Shown: piece after piece, positions 32,909-44,870 of the stretch
How the letters are laid out: each line of letters opens with the position of its first letter
Position numbering within the stretch: the first letter of the stretch is position 1
Assembly (NCBI GenBank): GCA_905160935.1
Contig: CAJHZI010000005.1
Location: 93,501 to 157,500, forward strand
Direction of reading: 5' to 3'
Source: Enchytraeus crypticus
Lineage: Eukaryota; Annelida; Clitellata; Enchytraeida; Enchytraeidae
Length of the DNA stretch: 64,000 nt
Made by a program: the position numbers and the translations under genes
The notes under the pieces: model-generated
What the model was told of the DNA's origin: nothing
What the model saw: the letters and a program-made list of their open reading frames with translations, nothing else
The model's database searches: none

Positions 32909-35900
32909 TCACAAATAAGATTCGAATTCCCATTTTTGAGAATCAGCCCCAGAGCAGGTTTTAGTCAGGACATCACCACCGCTAGGTACCTCAGCGCGAT
33001 CTAAGCAGAGACGACTGGACACGTGAATGATCTCCTTAGAAGTCTACACACAACAAAAACGTGTTTATATTGAATAAGTTTGCAAGGGGCACATGACTAC
33101 ATTACTGTATTTTTGTAACAAGATCTATTAACGAACCCTAATTGATTACAATATTACGTATACGATAAATTCTATACAAAGATGATTTATTCTCCAGTTC
33201 CCAGCCCAAGGTTAAGGCAATGACATATAAAGCTGTAAAGCCGATGTTAACATCAGTTTCACCTATCAAAAGCGATATCAGTGACGGACGAGCCCAGGAT
33301 TTGAACCCCGCATATTCTGGTCCTCAGTTGGATAACTTACCGACATCGCAATGGGCTCCAGCCAATATCTCAAGCATAGGAAGTAACTTACCAGGAAATA
33401 TCACTGGTTACAGGGCATTACATGACTTTCTACCACAACTCTTGTTACCACAGAGTAACACAAGACTGATTACAACAGGGTATTACAACACTTGTTAAAT
33501 TGGCAGGATTTAGCGCAATTGGTATAGTTGCGCGTCAGTAATCGAAGTTAAGCTACATCGGCCTCGGTTAGTACTTTATGGGTGACTACCTTAGAAGATC
33601 GAGTGTTGACAGCTTTGAAGGAAAAATCCCATGGTGATGGAAGGTTATTCTTAAATCCGCGCCGGCTGCAATGGATGCGCCATGAAAAGGCAACGATTAC
33701 TAATTACCATGGAGAGGAAGGAGGAAATGGGCCTTAAAACAAGCTACTTTGCTTCCTGACCCAGTGTGCCGTTATGGTATGTTATGTTGCCACAGGGTAT
33801 AACAGCTGTACTACAAACAGAGACAGGGCTAGGTGTAATGGCAGAAATTAAAATATTTTTTGCCCATGTTCAAATTCTAACTCAGACAGTAGTGATTAGA
33901 ACAATGGTGATGAAAGATTATTGTTAAATCTACGTTGACATCGATACAACTCTTTAAACTGATTATAAATTAAAAAAATATAATCAGTGAGCGATTAAAT
34001 CTGATTAACATTTACGATCTGTACATGCAAATGACAAAAACAGTAATAAGTGATTATTTGGATTGAAGATTTAAATATACACAAAGAATCATAAATATGA
34101 GCAAGGAACCTCGAAACACTGGCGTGGCGTGCATATTATGTGTGACAATATGAGCACAGAAGTAAAAAACAGTTTCGTACCTTGTTGTGAAGCCACTCCT
34201 GATTACCACGCTGATCGTGACAATGCATTAGCATAACTGGTTTACCTTCACGACCCTGAGAGTCCATACACGTTTCCTCTCTCCTGAGTTCATTGTTCTT
34301 ACTCAAAGAGAACACCTACACAACGCACAAGTTTGCTCCAAATGCAACAAGAATATAACGATCGGTTAATCGTCTGACAATGATGTCTGTAGCTATTAAT
34401 GTTGAAAGATACGACTCAAATCCAAGTCACATCATAAATCCTGGGTCAGCTTCAATAAAGCATCACAATATATTGAGTAGTAAGACCTGATCATTGAATT
34501 CAGTAAAAATATATTTGCCTAAGAAACTATCAAGCGCACATTAACTAAATTAAAAGAAGGTTTATTGGTATTGGTATACTATTACTTATCACACTACAGA
34601 AGAAAGCATTAAGAAAATTTAACAACAGTCTAATTCTAATTTAACATCAATCGTACTGTAGAAATGAGTGCAATGTATGCAAGCATATATACACAGATTA
34701 TACAGATATAACCATCACAACGGGAGAGAATTGCAGCATTGTGGTGAGATAAACTTGGCTCACTAAAGATGAGCATATTATCGATCGATAAAACATTTTA
34801 AAAAGTATTCACGCCTCTAATCTTCAGACAGACCGGATATATTTATCACCTCTCTCTCTCTCTCTCTCACTCTCTCTCTCTCTTATTCTGTCAACGGTAG
34901 GTTCAATGCACATATTCCAAAATCCCATTTTTCTCAACGCCAACGATCCAATTACCACAACAACGATCAACTAGTCCATCGTTATCCAATTACAGTGATA
35001 TTCAAATGATACCATAGCTTTTAACTCAAGAAAATATAGCACTGAGGTAATTTCTCAAATCCCTTCGTCAGTTCTTGCTTAGTCGTCTCGTATGTCACTT
35101 TCAGTCTATGACTGGTTGATTCTGTGGTAGCCTGGATATAAAAAGAGTATTGGCAACATAACTGAGTATGCTAACGATCGAGAAGCATACTGGGCAAAGA
35201 ATCTAAGCAACTTGGGCTCGCCCGCCACTGACATCGCTTTCGAGTGAGGAAACTGACGTTAACATTAGCTTTACCAGATTTTTATCTGACCCATCTAGCA
35301 GATTGGATGGAGAGACCCATCATATGATTCTAATAAAGCATAAAAGTTAAACAGACCTCACTCGAACTCTTGCCTCCCTGACAGTGATAAAGACCCACAT
35401 TAAATTCTGTCTTATCGTCTTTACCGAGTGTGTCAAGGCACAAATTACTAGCAGGGTTCCTCACCTACACAACACAGACCCTACATAGCTTATACATTTA
35501 CTCTATATAGCTTTTCTATACACAAATGGTAGTACAAATTTATATAAGTTTTACAGAGAATAATAGATCAAACAAATATTATTAAATTTAGAAAGCACAC
35601 AAAATGGAATTATTTATCTCTAAATAATACTCTACAATCATCATCATCTTCCCTTAAATTCCAGTTTAACATGGGTCGAGATACGAATGGACCTTCTGCA
35701 CTCCTCTCCGTCCTATACGATATCAAAATTTCTTCCATTCGATTACAAAAATTTTGTAGCGATTATTTTATTTTTATTTGATTATTTTTATTTTTTTGTA
35801 GCGATGATTTTCGGAAGCCTAGGCGCTCACCAACCGAATGCCTCTTTTGTGCTTTAGTCACCCTATATGAAACGTGCAATCACCAGTTGATCTATTCTTC

Positions 35901-38900
35901 AAACAACCAGGACAAAACACGCAAAAATAATACTTTTCTTGTACATCTAAATTTATTCTGTGAAGCTTAATTTAAATTAAAAATTTATTTGAATATTGTA
36001 AGAAGGCCATGCATGGCGTATGGCGCACTGTAGCAATGCATAACACGCAGTAGTTTTTGCATAAGCAGCTTAATGGGCGCAAACAATGTCATATAAAGCG
36101 GAAGTTAAGGATCGTTGATTATGCTCTATACAGTTAGTACAGAAAAAATAGAGAAAACAGAAAAATATAGGAATAAAAGATTAAAATTTTTAGGGACCTC
36201 CTCAGCAAAACATGTACCATGTACATACCAATCAAGCGTGTCCATTCTATCACGCAATCACAGAGAGAGAGAGAGAGATAGGAGAGAGAGAGGAGAGAGA
36301 TTTTTGAGAAGATTAAGCAATCAAATAGTAAAAGCGCATCATTTTTGATGGATAAAATTATGTAAATTGCTCTTTAAGTAAAACAATAAATAAAAACTGA
36401 CCATTCCGTATCCTATGACGTTTTCATCTGGAATAAATTTTTCTGGATAGACGTTCTCTAGAAACCACTTGAAGCTCTTGCACTGCAGCTTCTGTCTCAG
36501 TGCTTTCCTCTCCGTCAAGTCTCCACAGTCTGCATCCTACACACATCATCACATCTACATACACATATACACATATATGCACACACATATACACATACAC
36601 ACATATCTACACATACATACACATCTACACATACATATGCACACATCTACACATACATACATATCTACACATACATACACACACATCTACACATACACAT
36701 CTGCACATACATACACACGCATCTACACATACATAAACATCTACACATAGTTAAATACATATACACATACATCATACACACACTTCTATACATATATACA
36801 CATCTACACGTAGTAAAATACATATACACACAATTATAATTACATATACACATCTACACATACATACACACGCATCTACACGCACAAGTATAGGGGCCTA
36901 CATACATCAACGCATACATATATATACACATATCTACATATACATATACACACATACAATGAGATCTCTTCTGTGCATGTAATACATTCTCTTGTAATAG
37001 CAGAACTTACAATGAGATCTCTTCTGTGCATGTAATACATTCTCTTGTAATAGCAGAATTTACAATGAGATCTCTTCTGTGCATGTAATACATTCTCTTG
37101 TAATAGCAGAACTTACAATGAGATCTCTTCTGAGCATGTAATACATTCTCTTGTAATAGCAGAATTTACAATGAGATCTCTTATGTGCATGTAATACATT
37201 CTCTTGTAATAGCAGAACTTACAATGAGATCTCTTCTGTGCATGTAATACATTCTCTTGTACTCGTCCATCCACACTTCAGCCAATCTCTTTGAGTTCTT
37301 GCCGTGTGAATCCTTCTCTGCAATCAACAGAACATCTTGTATAGACAACACAGCTGATCACCGTCAATAGGACATTGATACTTTTCTTTGTCCCAAAGGT
37401 TCACAAAAGAACCTTTGTCTTTAATTTCGTTCATTGAAAAAGCCTCTTTAAATAAAAGAGAATATAAAAAATATTATTGAAACATTGTTTCAAATACCAA
37501 TGAAAAGATAGGTTTTATACATCGCTCAGTCTCACAATACTTTCTCTCCAACAATGAAATTGGATTCCTATAAAAATGCAAAAAAACTTTTCACAAATTT
37601 TAGACAATATTTTCATACCCACCTCATATACTTTGAAAAAAATGTGCAATATCTATGAAATGTGCAATATCAATAAGTTTTAGAAAAACCTGACACACAT
37701 TGTAGAAAGATCATGTTTTTATAGTACATAATAACATGTCGAACATTTAAAACTTTGTAGGATAAAGTACAATATGGACATACGAGGAAACGTGTACGGG
37801 TGAGCAGCACGGAAGATATGACCAACTCTTGAACAAGGCAGAAACTCCATAGATCCACCGCACATCCAAGCCTACGATACATAGAATAAACCAATCAACC
37901 AATAGCATCATCATCATCACACAGCACATCCAAGTCTATGACATGTAGAATAAAACCAGTCAACCAATAGCATCATCATCGTCACCTTTCTTTGAATCCC
38001 CATTTAACAAGGGTTAAGAATATAAAAGCAACTGTAAATCAGAAAATTATTATCAATCAAAGTGTAATCCACTTAACGTAAACACTAGTGCAACGTAGTA
38101 GCTCAGGACGTGAGCAGTGGAAATATTTCACTTCACAAGCATTAATAACGTCGGCAGCATAGAATCCACCAGTCGGCCGAATTTCCCAGATAATTTACAG
38201 AATCTCGGCCATACTCGCTTCAACAGCAACTCAAAACACAGCAAATCATTGAAGACAGTTTAACATAAATAAGCAAAATGAACATAATAAATAATTTACA
38301 TACAATTGTGTTTTGAAGTAATACACTTCTAATAGAACTATATGCGATCCATTACATCTGGGATAAATGATCAGTTTCATTATAGTTCAGTATGTCGCAG
38401 CAGTGATATACTGAATTATACCCATAACAGAGAACTATGATTATTAAAGCAAAGAGAAATCACATCATACATGAAATTCAACATACTTTGAATTAAAAGA
38501 AGTATTTATCTCATTAATTTGATCTATTTAAGAGCATTGAAACCGATAATTTTAAGTACAAACCCTGAATGAGATCTCGAGATTTTCTCCTCCCCACACA
38601 TCCATCCCAGGGTCGTAAGCCCCCAGCTCATAAAAATACTTCCTATCGATCGCAAATAAACCACCAGGCATAGTAGGAGATCTGCACAGATACAATATAA
38701 TATTATTATTAACAAAATAATAATAAAATAATAATTAAATTAGTTAAGATAATGGGTTGATAGTAATAATAGTACTAATAATAATAATAACAAATCTGCT
38801 TCCTCAAATGAAACGATGATGTCAGACCCGTCTCCCATCACACGTCACTACAAATCGATGCACCCCAAACGATCTGACAAAACACGTTCTGAAGAGAAAG

Positions 38901-41900
38901 AAACGATACTAAACTTTGCCAGTCTGGTGCTCAAAAACAGTCGGGTAAGATGAAAAAATCTATGGTGGGAAGAGATGTGTTTTCTACCTACAACAGAAAG
39001 TGAAAGTAGTAGAACATGAGCGAAGATCAGGAGGCAGTGAGTTCAGAACAGTAGGAGCAGAAAAAAGAAAATGAACGTCTACCTAACGAAGTGAGACTAT
39101 TAGGAATTTTGAGCAGCTTGGCATTGGAAGAATGAAAATTACGAGATGGTGGATTTTGGATTAGGAGATCGGAAAGGTAAGAAGGTTATTGATATTACAG
39201 TAGTGAATGTTTTTATAGTAAAACTCTCAAGAGTAATTAAGATGGTTTAGTTTTAAAATTTTATACAGTTAAGCTCCATTTCAGTTTCAGTTTTCTGACA
39301 GCAACCAATAAAAGATATTTAAACTTCAAGCGAGTACCGTCGTTCTTCATCAGAAGATCAATGCTTACGAGAAGATCGCTTAAGAGATCAGATAGGTAAA
39401 AAGGTTTACCAGAGATTTTACAGTGTTTTGAAAGTTAACATAGCAATCTTGTACTTAATTCTTTGAACCACAGGAAGCCAATGAAGATCTCTAGTTAGGG
39501 AACTAGAGGTGACCTGAAGCCTTTATGTCTGACAGACAACATGTGTAAGAGATATTCCGGACACATTGCAGGCGTATGAGGGTAGAAGAAGGTCAAGTCA
39601 TATAGTAATGAGTTACAGTAATCAAGTTTAAAATGAACAACTGATTTAGCAGAAATTATAACCAAGTTTTTGACAAGAGAAGACTGTATCTGCCTAATTT
39701 GATGGATCTGAAAGAAAACTGAACGGCAGACAGAAGAGATATGAGACATATAAGGCTTTTAATCTTGGGAGTAAGCGCGTGAGCAAGATTTTAGAAAATA
39801 GACAGAAAAATAGACCAGTTTTGCTTCCTTGAGACGGCAGCAAAATTTAAAATTAAATTAAAAGAATTTTTCAAAAAGTATTTAGTATAAATTTAGTATA
39901 TTGATACTAAATGGCACTGGCCTTTGTACTTAGAGAAGTATTACAAATACTTTTTACTAAGGCACTAAGTATAATTTTAGTAAGTTTTCACCACAACAAT
40001 GTAGACAAGATTTAATCATATTGATGGATACCTGGCACCGTCAGCCTCCGACTTTCTCCTCTTCTTTTCACTCTCCGGCAGTGACCTCCAGGTGAAGTGC
40101 AGACTCCACGTGAAGCCTCCCACAGCCAAACCTCCCTGTCTGGAGAACTCCAGGGTCTTGTCGTTGATAGCATCGACCATAGGGCAGACAACACACGTTC
40201 TGTCCAGCTTTATCTTGTATACTATCGGCTCCACCCTACACACACACACATACACACATGTACATACACACACACATGTACACACACACACACACACACA
40301 CACAAGTACACACGTACACACACACAAGTACACTTACACATGTACATACCCCCCACACACATGTACATACACACACATACATACACACACATGTACATAC
40401 ACACACACAAACATATACACTCACACACACACACGTACATACACAAACGTCCCGTCCAGCTTTATCTCATATACTATCGGCTCTACCCTACATACACACA
40501 CACATGTAGAGAAGAGCATTTCCATGAAGGTATCCGGAAGATTCATAACAGGATGATTCATACCGGACTTTTCATATCCGGAAGGTTCTTAACGTGGACG
40601 GTTCATAACAAGGACGATTCATGTCATGGACGTTAAATAGCCCGATGATCCATAACAGGGCGTTTCAAATATTTAAAACAAGGTAAAACAAGTCCTAAAA
40701 ATAGTTTTAACTAGAAAAATCAAATGAACCGCTCACATTTTTTGTCTGTACTAGGGACCAGAATTAGCGCAGTTAAGGTTTCTTTTAATTTATTTATTAT
40801 TTTGGTCAATTCAACTTCTTTTTGCCTCTTTTTGTCACCATGAATTCTCTTTCATTTGCCAATGCATTGTATAGCGTGTTGTCTGCTAAGAATTCATACT
40901 CGAAGTTTCAACGACTTGAATAATTATACAGATCACTCGACTGAAAGTTTGCAAAGACATGTCTTATAGTTTGCTATATGGAGATATTTTAATCATTCCT
41001 AAATGATATTTTCAGAGTTAGTAGTCACCATATTTTTGGACAGCAAAAACCTGTAGAAAAAAGTCAAGGAAAATTGACTGTCTTATTGAATCTATCTGAT
41101 GGGTGCATATATAGAAAAATTCAGACTCCAAATTTTGACAAAATACTTGCAGGCATGTTCGTCTGACTGGATTAGCTGAACTTACTCTCAATATGTAATG
41201 ATGGTTATATCAGAACAATAAACATAGCTCTCTCTCTCCATCTAATCCCTGCATCAACTTAGCTATAAATTAGGATGTACCTACCATAGATGATTTAAAG
41301 ACTCAAGCATACATGGAAATGAAGAGGAAAGTGGAAGACAGAGAAGAGTGGAGGCATTATGTACCATGGACCTGCCAGTAGGCAGTGCACTAAGAGAGAG
41401 AGAGAGTACCTACCACTGGTCTGCAGCCTCGCAGTGAGCATCAAGAAAGACGAGCACGTCACCCGATGCGGCATCAGCACCGGCCATCCTGGCTCTGATC
41501 AGCCCGAGCCGTTTATCAGACCTCACCATCTTCACTATGCTGTCCGGCCACGTCTTCTCCACCGTCTCACGAAATTCTGCCTTCAACTCAGCTACGAACA
41601 GTCAGTCCATAAATCAATCAAGCAATTAGTCAAGTAATCAATCAGTCAATTAAGCAATCAGTCAAGTAATCAATAAATCAAGCAATCAGTCAAGTAATCA
41701 ATCAAGCAATCAGTCAAGTAATCAATCAATCAATCAAACTATCACTCAAGTAATCAATCAAGCAATCAGTCCAGTAATCAATCAATCAATCGGACTATCA
41801 GCTAGTTAAATGACTGACTGATAACAGTGAATACCATATTTAATATAAATCAGTTAGCCTAAAATGCTATATAACATAAACTATTACACTATATACTTAT

Positions 41901-44553
41901 GAGGTGCTAATTTTACATTATATGCTATTACATGGATTTTCATTTTTAAATAGTAAAAAATATGAAAAATACTCATTTCCTTTAAATACATGTAGTCAAT
42001 ATTCAGCATAACTATGTCAAACTCAGTTCAGTTACGATGCGAGTACTATATCTTTACTATATCAATACTATATCAATATATAATATAATGTATATATCAT
42101 ATAATATATATATAATATATAATATAATATATAATATAAATAGATAATATAATTTATAATATAATATAATATATAATTTAATATATATATAATACAAAAT
42201 CAATGCTTACGTCTATCGCTGGCATCATCCAGCAGCACGACCTCATAGAGATAGCGGGGTGGGGTGCGATTAACTACGCTGTGCACGGTGCGAAGTATGG
42301 CTGACGGAGCCTCGTTACAGTAGACTATCACTACGCTGACATGCGGCATGTCCTGAGGGTAGTCGATCTTCAAACAACTGAAATGGAGCGTAAAGCACAT
42401 AATATAATGATCATCCATAGGATGGTAGAGCTAGGATATCAAAGACCATCATCATCTTCCCTTGAGTCCCAGTTTAGCTAAGGCTGAAGCCAGTGGCGAT
42501 GTCAGTAAAATATTTGACCACAGATAAGTATGGGCGAGGTTCAAATCCTGGGCTCTCCCATCACTGATATCATCGTCATCTTCCCTTGAATCCCAGTTTA
42601 GCTAGGGCTGAAGCCAGTGGCGATGTCAGTAAAATATTCAAAAACAGATCAGTATGGGCGAGGTTCAAATCCTGGGCTCTCCCATCACTGATATCGCTTT
42701 TGAGTGAGGAAACTAATGTTAACACTAGCTTTTTTCCAGCTTTAAGGTCGGGGAAAAGGATACCATTAGACAAACACCAAAGAATTAAAATAACATTTAA
42801 CACTTCAATTAACCTTGAACATCAGGATTTGTATTTGGAAAACCACAAATTCAGTTTCATCAAAACCTCAGTTATTTTGTCAATAGGCTTTAATTTGTAT
42901 GATGACATACAAATAAAAGCATGCACTGTCAAAATGCAACTAACTTAGATATAAATAATAATATCTTAGCACACCATAACCTTCTTTAAAAATACTGCTG
43001 GCCAGTGTATACACAATTCTACATGTATATTATAAATAGAAACCTACAAAAAAATATTTCTATCTCAGAAGTAGCACACAACTTGTATCAACAACTGATT
43101 GAGTTTCACATCAGGTGCAATATCTTAATGGTAGCCTCATAGATGTGCACTCAACTCTCTGCTAGCTCAATAATGTGAAACTTTACTCTAATTAAATGAC
43201 AAGAAGATAGAAAGAGAGAGAGAGAGGAGGCGAGAGAGTGAAATTTATACAATAATAAACTGTAAAGTAAAATATAGGCATGAAATACTACAACATGAAT
43301 TCAAGAGTAACCAGCCATTAAATACTTAATGATTGATTGAAGAGCGAGGGTAACAAGAGCAAATAGCAAGCGCAAAACATAAGAAACGATGGATATCAAT
43401 ACTGACTCAGGATGTCTAAGTTCTCTGATACGTCGATCCAAGGCAATTTTATTGCTAGCGACTACGTTAAATGTCTCAACTGGAAAGAGCCGATCAGCCT
43501 CAGCTTGTTCCTCAGGGGTCAACACCACCCCCTCACCCCCCTCTCCAGGCCCCTGAATGTTGGGGTCTCGCGACTTTGCTTTCTTAAACCTCGCTTCCCT
43601 AAAGTCTCTGACCTGTAGGTGAGCAACATCACACGACATCAAAATTCATTGCATGGTGTCAAACAATCATGCATATAGAGATTTCAGAGCTTTAACTGTT
43701 TTCATATACAATTCAAGCACTGCTTAAATATTTCAATACCTAGTGGCTTAATTAAAAAGTCGGTGTTTAAAGGAGAAAGTCAGACACTGATGTAACTTTA
43801 CATCAGTCTTATACTGGACAAAAATCAAAATTAATCGTAAGTATACTTCATTAATATATAGTAAGAACGAAGAAAATGCTGAAATTCAGCCATACAAGAT
43901 CGGTTGTCAACGTCAAAGCCAGGCTTATTGGCTGTTTCCTGCTCAGTATGTCAGTGGAGGAGAGCGAGAGCACTGGATTTGAACCCTGCACCTACTGGCC
44001 CACCGTTGAACAACAAACTAACAAGCCACCGTCTCCGCTCCTTATATTACACTATCTATTCTATTATATTACACTATTTATTATATTATATATTATTATA
44101 ATAATTATATTATACTTATACTATAAGTCATTTATGACTCTGCACATGACAAATGATTCTAAAATGCACCCGTGTCACTGCATGTCAGAGTCGATAATCA
44201 TCCAATGGTGTTTTTACATTAAATAAACATTACAAAATAATGTTTAAAATAAACATTACATTACACTACAAAATTCAGTTCAAAGTTCAGGCAGCATTGT
44301 TTAAAATGTAAATGTCCCGTACCTCAGCCCACGATGAGAAACCTGCAGGCAGTTCTTTTCCACCCTTACTATCATGTTTATGCACAGGATGCTCATCTGC
44401 TGAGGAATATCGTTCTACTCGACCCTGATTTGAGTATAGAAAGTACAATGCTACCACGTAAATATAAAATATCAAAAATCCAACCAGTATCCAAGATGAC
44501 CATTTGAAGCATATCCTAACAAAAGCCTTTCCAACCATTGTAACTGATAACAA
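32909..44553 (-). CDS. GALNT: Polypeptide N-acetylgalactosaminyltransferase, complete, 12 exons
   Basis: Starts mucin-type O-glycosylation in the Golgi: GalNAc from UDP-GalNAc to Ser/Thr. Exons: 44553-44323, 43612-43407, 42377-42211, 41591-41414, 40235-40032, 38681-38564, 37871-37784, 37317-37223, 36536-36402, 35464-35357, 34315-34181, 33043-32909. All are GT/AG and in phase; total 599 residues. Type II topology: short N-terminus, helix ~19-41, stem, then [18 protein letters not shown] and a GT-A catalytic domain. Motifs: DAH at 252-254 (metal-binding DxH), WGGEN at 358-362, SRVGH with H386, and HPYTFP. The C-terminal ricin-type lectin domain (~475-599) has CLD/CMD motifs at 483, 526 and 568 and NQEW/SQKW. 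Oddities: the usual HNEAW is CNEAP here; the exon 8 donor is tandemly amplified; acceptors of exons 5 and 9 sit in GT-rich microsatellites. Start: ATG at 44553, with another in frame 5 codons on. The family is certain; the paralogue is not assigned. Confidence 0.96.
33230..33365 (-). mobile_element. tRNA-derived SINE, family 1 (GALNT intron 11)
   Basis: Reverse strand: TTGGCTGGAGCCCATTGCGA, GGTTCAAATCC B-box, CGTCCGTCACTGATATCGCT and a GAAACTGATGTTAACATCGG tail. Confidence 0.8.
33501..33725 (+). mobile_element. Chimeric tRNA/5S rRNA-derived SINE (SINE3-like)
   Basis: 33505-33540 resembles the 5' half of a tRNA: TTAGCGCAATTGG A-box, with GCGC..GCGC pairing as a D-arm and a GCGCGTCAGTAATC segment like elongator tRNA-Met. 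33543-33616 then aligns with 5S rRNA: CGAAGTTAAGC, then ACATCGG, the intermediate element GGTTAGTACTT, box C ATGGGTGAC and a GTGTTGACAGCTTT end. A body follows with GGTGATGGAAGGTTATTCTT; a diverged piece of that body recurs near 33900-33935. It is not a functional 5S gene. Confidence 0.8.
34850..34925 (+). repeat. Dispersed repeat family B after a (CT)n run
   Basis: CTCTCTCTCTCTTATTCTGT, CAACGGTAGGTTCAATGCAC and ATATTCC. Confidence 0.6.
35211..35283 (+). mobile_element. SINE family 1, 5'-truncated
   Basis: Only the 3' half: GGGCTCGCCCGCCACTGACA, TCGCTTTCGAGTGAGGAAAC and TGACGTTAACATTAGC, then TTTACCAGATTT. 5' truncation is typical of LINE-driven insertion. Confidence 0.85.
35640..35930 (+). 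repeat. Dispersed repeat family C, long copy
   Basis: ATCATCATCTTCCCTTAAAT, TCCAGTTTAACATGGGTCGA and ATACGAATGGACCTTCTGCA; then AAATTTTGTAGCGAT, CCTAGGCGCTCACCAACCGA, TTGATCTATTCTTCAAACAA and a CCAGGACAAAACACG end. This and 44603-44870 define the family (~270 bp). Confidence 0.8.
36540..36957. repeat. (CA)-rich microsatellite next to GALNT exon 9
   Basis: Irregular ACATACACATCTACACATAC-type repeats. Read on the gene strand it is GT/T-rich and forms the sequence directly before the exon 9 acceptor (TGTGTAG|GATGC). Confidence 0.9.
36958..37262 (-). repeat. Six-copy 53-bp array of GALNT exon 8 end plus splice donor
   Basis: Copies start (plus coordinates) at 36958, 37011, 37064, 37117, 37170 and 37223. 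Each unit is 39 nt of coding sequence ([13 protein letters not shown]) plus 14 nt of intron starting GTAAGT or GTAAAT. The copy at 37223 is the real exon edge; the others lie in intron 8. Donors alternate outward from the exon: GTAAGT, GTAAAT, GTAAGT, GTAAAT, GTAAGT, then GTATGT. This suggests growth by 106-bp dimers. Confidence 0.97.
38100..38230 (-). repeat. Dispersed repeat family E
   Basis: The reverse strand GAAGCGAGTATGGCCGAGAT, TCTGTAAATTATCTG and CGACTGGTGGATTCTATGCT aligns with 52255-52390 (GAAACGAGTATGGCCAAGAT). Non-coding, unknown family. Confidence 0.6.
38885..39760 (-). mobile_element. CR1/L2-type LINE fragments in GALNT intron 5
   Basis: 38885-39185 matches the 3' region at 6040-6310 (GGTGGGAAGAGATGTG, CTACAACAGAAAGTGAAAGT). 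39350-39760 encodes [17 protein letters not shown] on the minus strand and then decays. The piece between (39185-39350) is unrelated or too diverged to place. Confidence 0.75.
40236..40460. repeat. (CA)n microsatellite abutting the GALNT exon 5 acceptor
   Basis: ACACAC/ACATGTAC repeats. On the gene strand the (GT)n runs straight into TGTAG|GGTGGAG, so the microsatellite itself forms the end of intron 4. Confidence 0.95.
41290..41410 (-). repeat. Dispersed repeat family A touching the GALNT exon 4 donor
   Basis: Reverse strand: CTCTCTCTTAGTGCACTGCC, TACTGGCAGGTCCATGG, CGCCTC-like start, CTTTCCTCTTCATTTCC. It ends a few bases from the donor CAGTG|GTAGGT at 41413. Confidence 0.75.
41600..41805. 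repeat. AATC-type tandem repeats
   Basis: Irregular AATCAATCAAGCAATCAGTC AAGT units between GALNT exons 3 and 4. The complement (GATT)n type recurs in MAPKAPK2 introns. Confidence 0.9.
42055..42195. repeat. (AT)n-rich microsatellite
   Basis: TATAATATAATATA repeats just downstream of the GALNT exon 3 donor. Confidence 0.9.
42455..42750 (+). mobile_element. Two tandem SINE family 1 copies fused to a family C start
   Basis: CATCTTCCCTTGA-TCCCAGTTTAGCTA leads into GGCTGAAGCCAGTGGCGATG, then GGTTCAAATCCTGGGCTC and CCATCACTGATATC. The whole ~124-bp unit repeats once (starts ~42482 and ~42606). Only the second copy continues into the GAGTGAGGAAACTAATG tail. The fusion of repeat C to a SINE head was present before the duplication. 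Confidence 0.8.
43895..44035 (-). mobile_element. SINE family 1-related copy, diverged
   Basis: Reverse strand: GGTGGCTTGTTAGTTTGTTG, GGTTCAAATCC B-box, CTCTCGCTCTCCTCCACTGA CAT and AGGAAACAGCC. It is close to the copy at 62720-62860, so it may be a subfamily. Confidence 0.65.
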
Positions 44554-44602
44554 TCTAAGAATAAATTACATACAAACACACTCTTCAGTAATTCATTCGG
44601 TT

Positions 44603-44870
44603 ATTATCATCATCATCTTCTTCTTCTCTTAAATTCCTAATGAACTACGGTCGGAATACGAATAGGCCTTCTTTTTAAGTTTTTTCATTCGTTTAAATTT
44701 TGTAGCAATTTCTGGAGCTTAGGCACTCACCAACCGATTGCCCTTACTGTCGTTGGTTTGGATATATTTTCTATGTCACCTTCTACGACACGCGCATTTT
44801 TACACAGTTGGTCTATTCTTCAAGCAACCCAGACACAACACGGGGACCCATATTATGCTGGCAATATCAT
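44603..44870 (+). repeat. Dispersed repeat family C, long copy
   Basis: ATCATCATCATCTTCTTCTT, CGGTCGGAATACGAATAGGC, TTCATTCGTTTAAATTTTGT, GCACTCACCAACCGATTGCC, CTTCTACGACACGCGCATTT and TTCAAGCAACCCAGACACAA, then CACGGG. It lies upstream of GALNT exon 1. Confidence 0.8.

Noticed and set aside
33543..33616. Candidate 5S rRNA gene
   Set aside because: Only the internal-promoter half is well conserved, the 5' part is replaced by tRNA-like sequence, and an unrelated body follows.
36469..36750. 93-residue plus-strand frame
   Set aside because: Antisense of GALNT exon 9 continuing into CA-rich repeats.
40092..40636. Overlapping open frames on both strands, 150-180 residues
   Set aside because: They are (CA)n microsatellite plus the antisense of GALNT exon 5.
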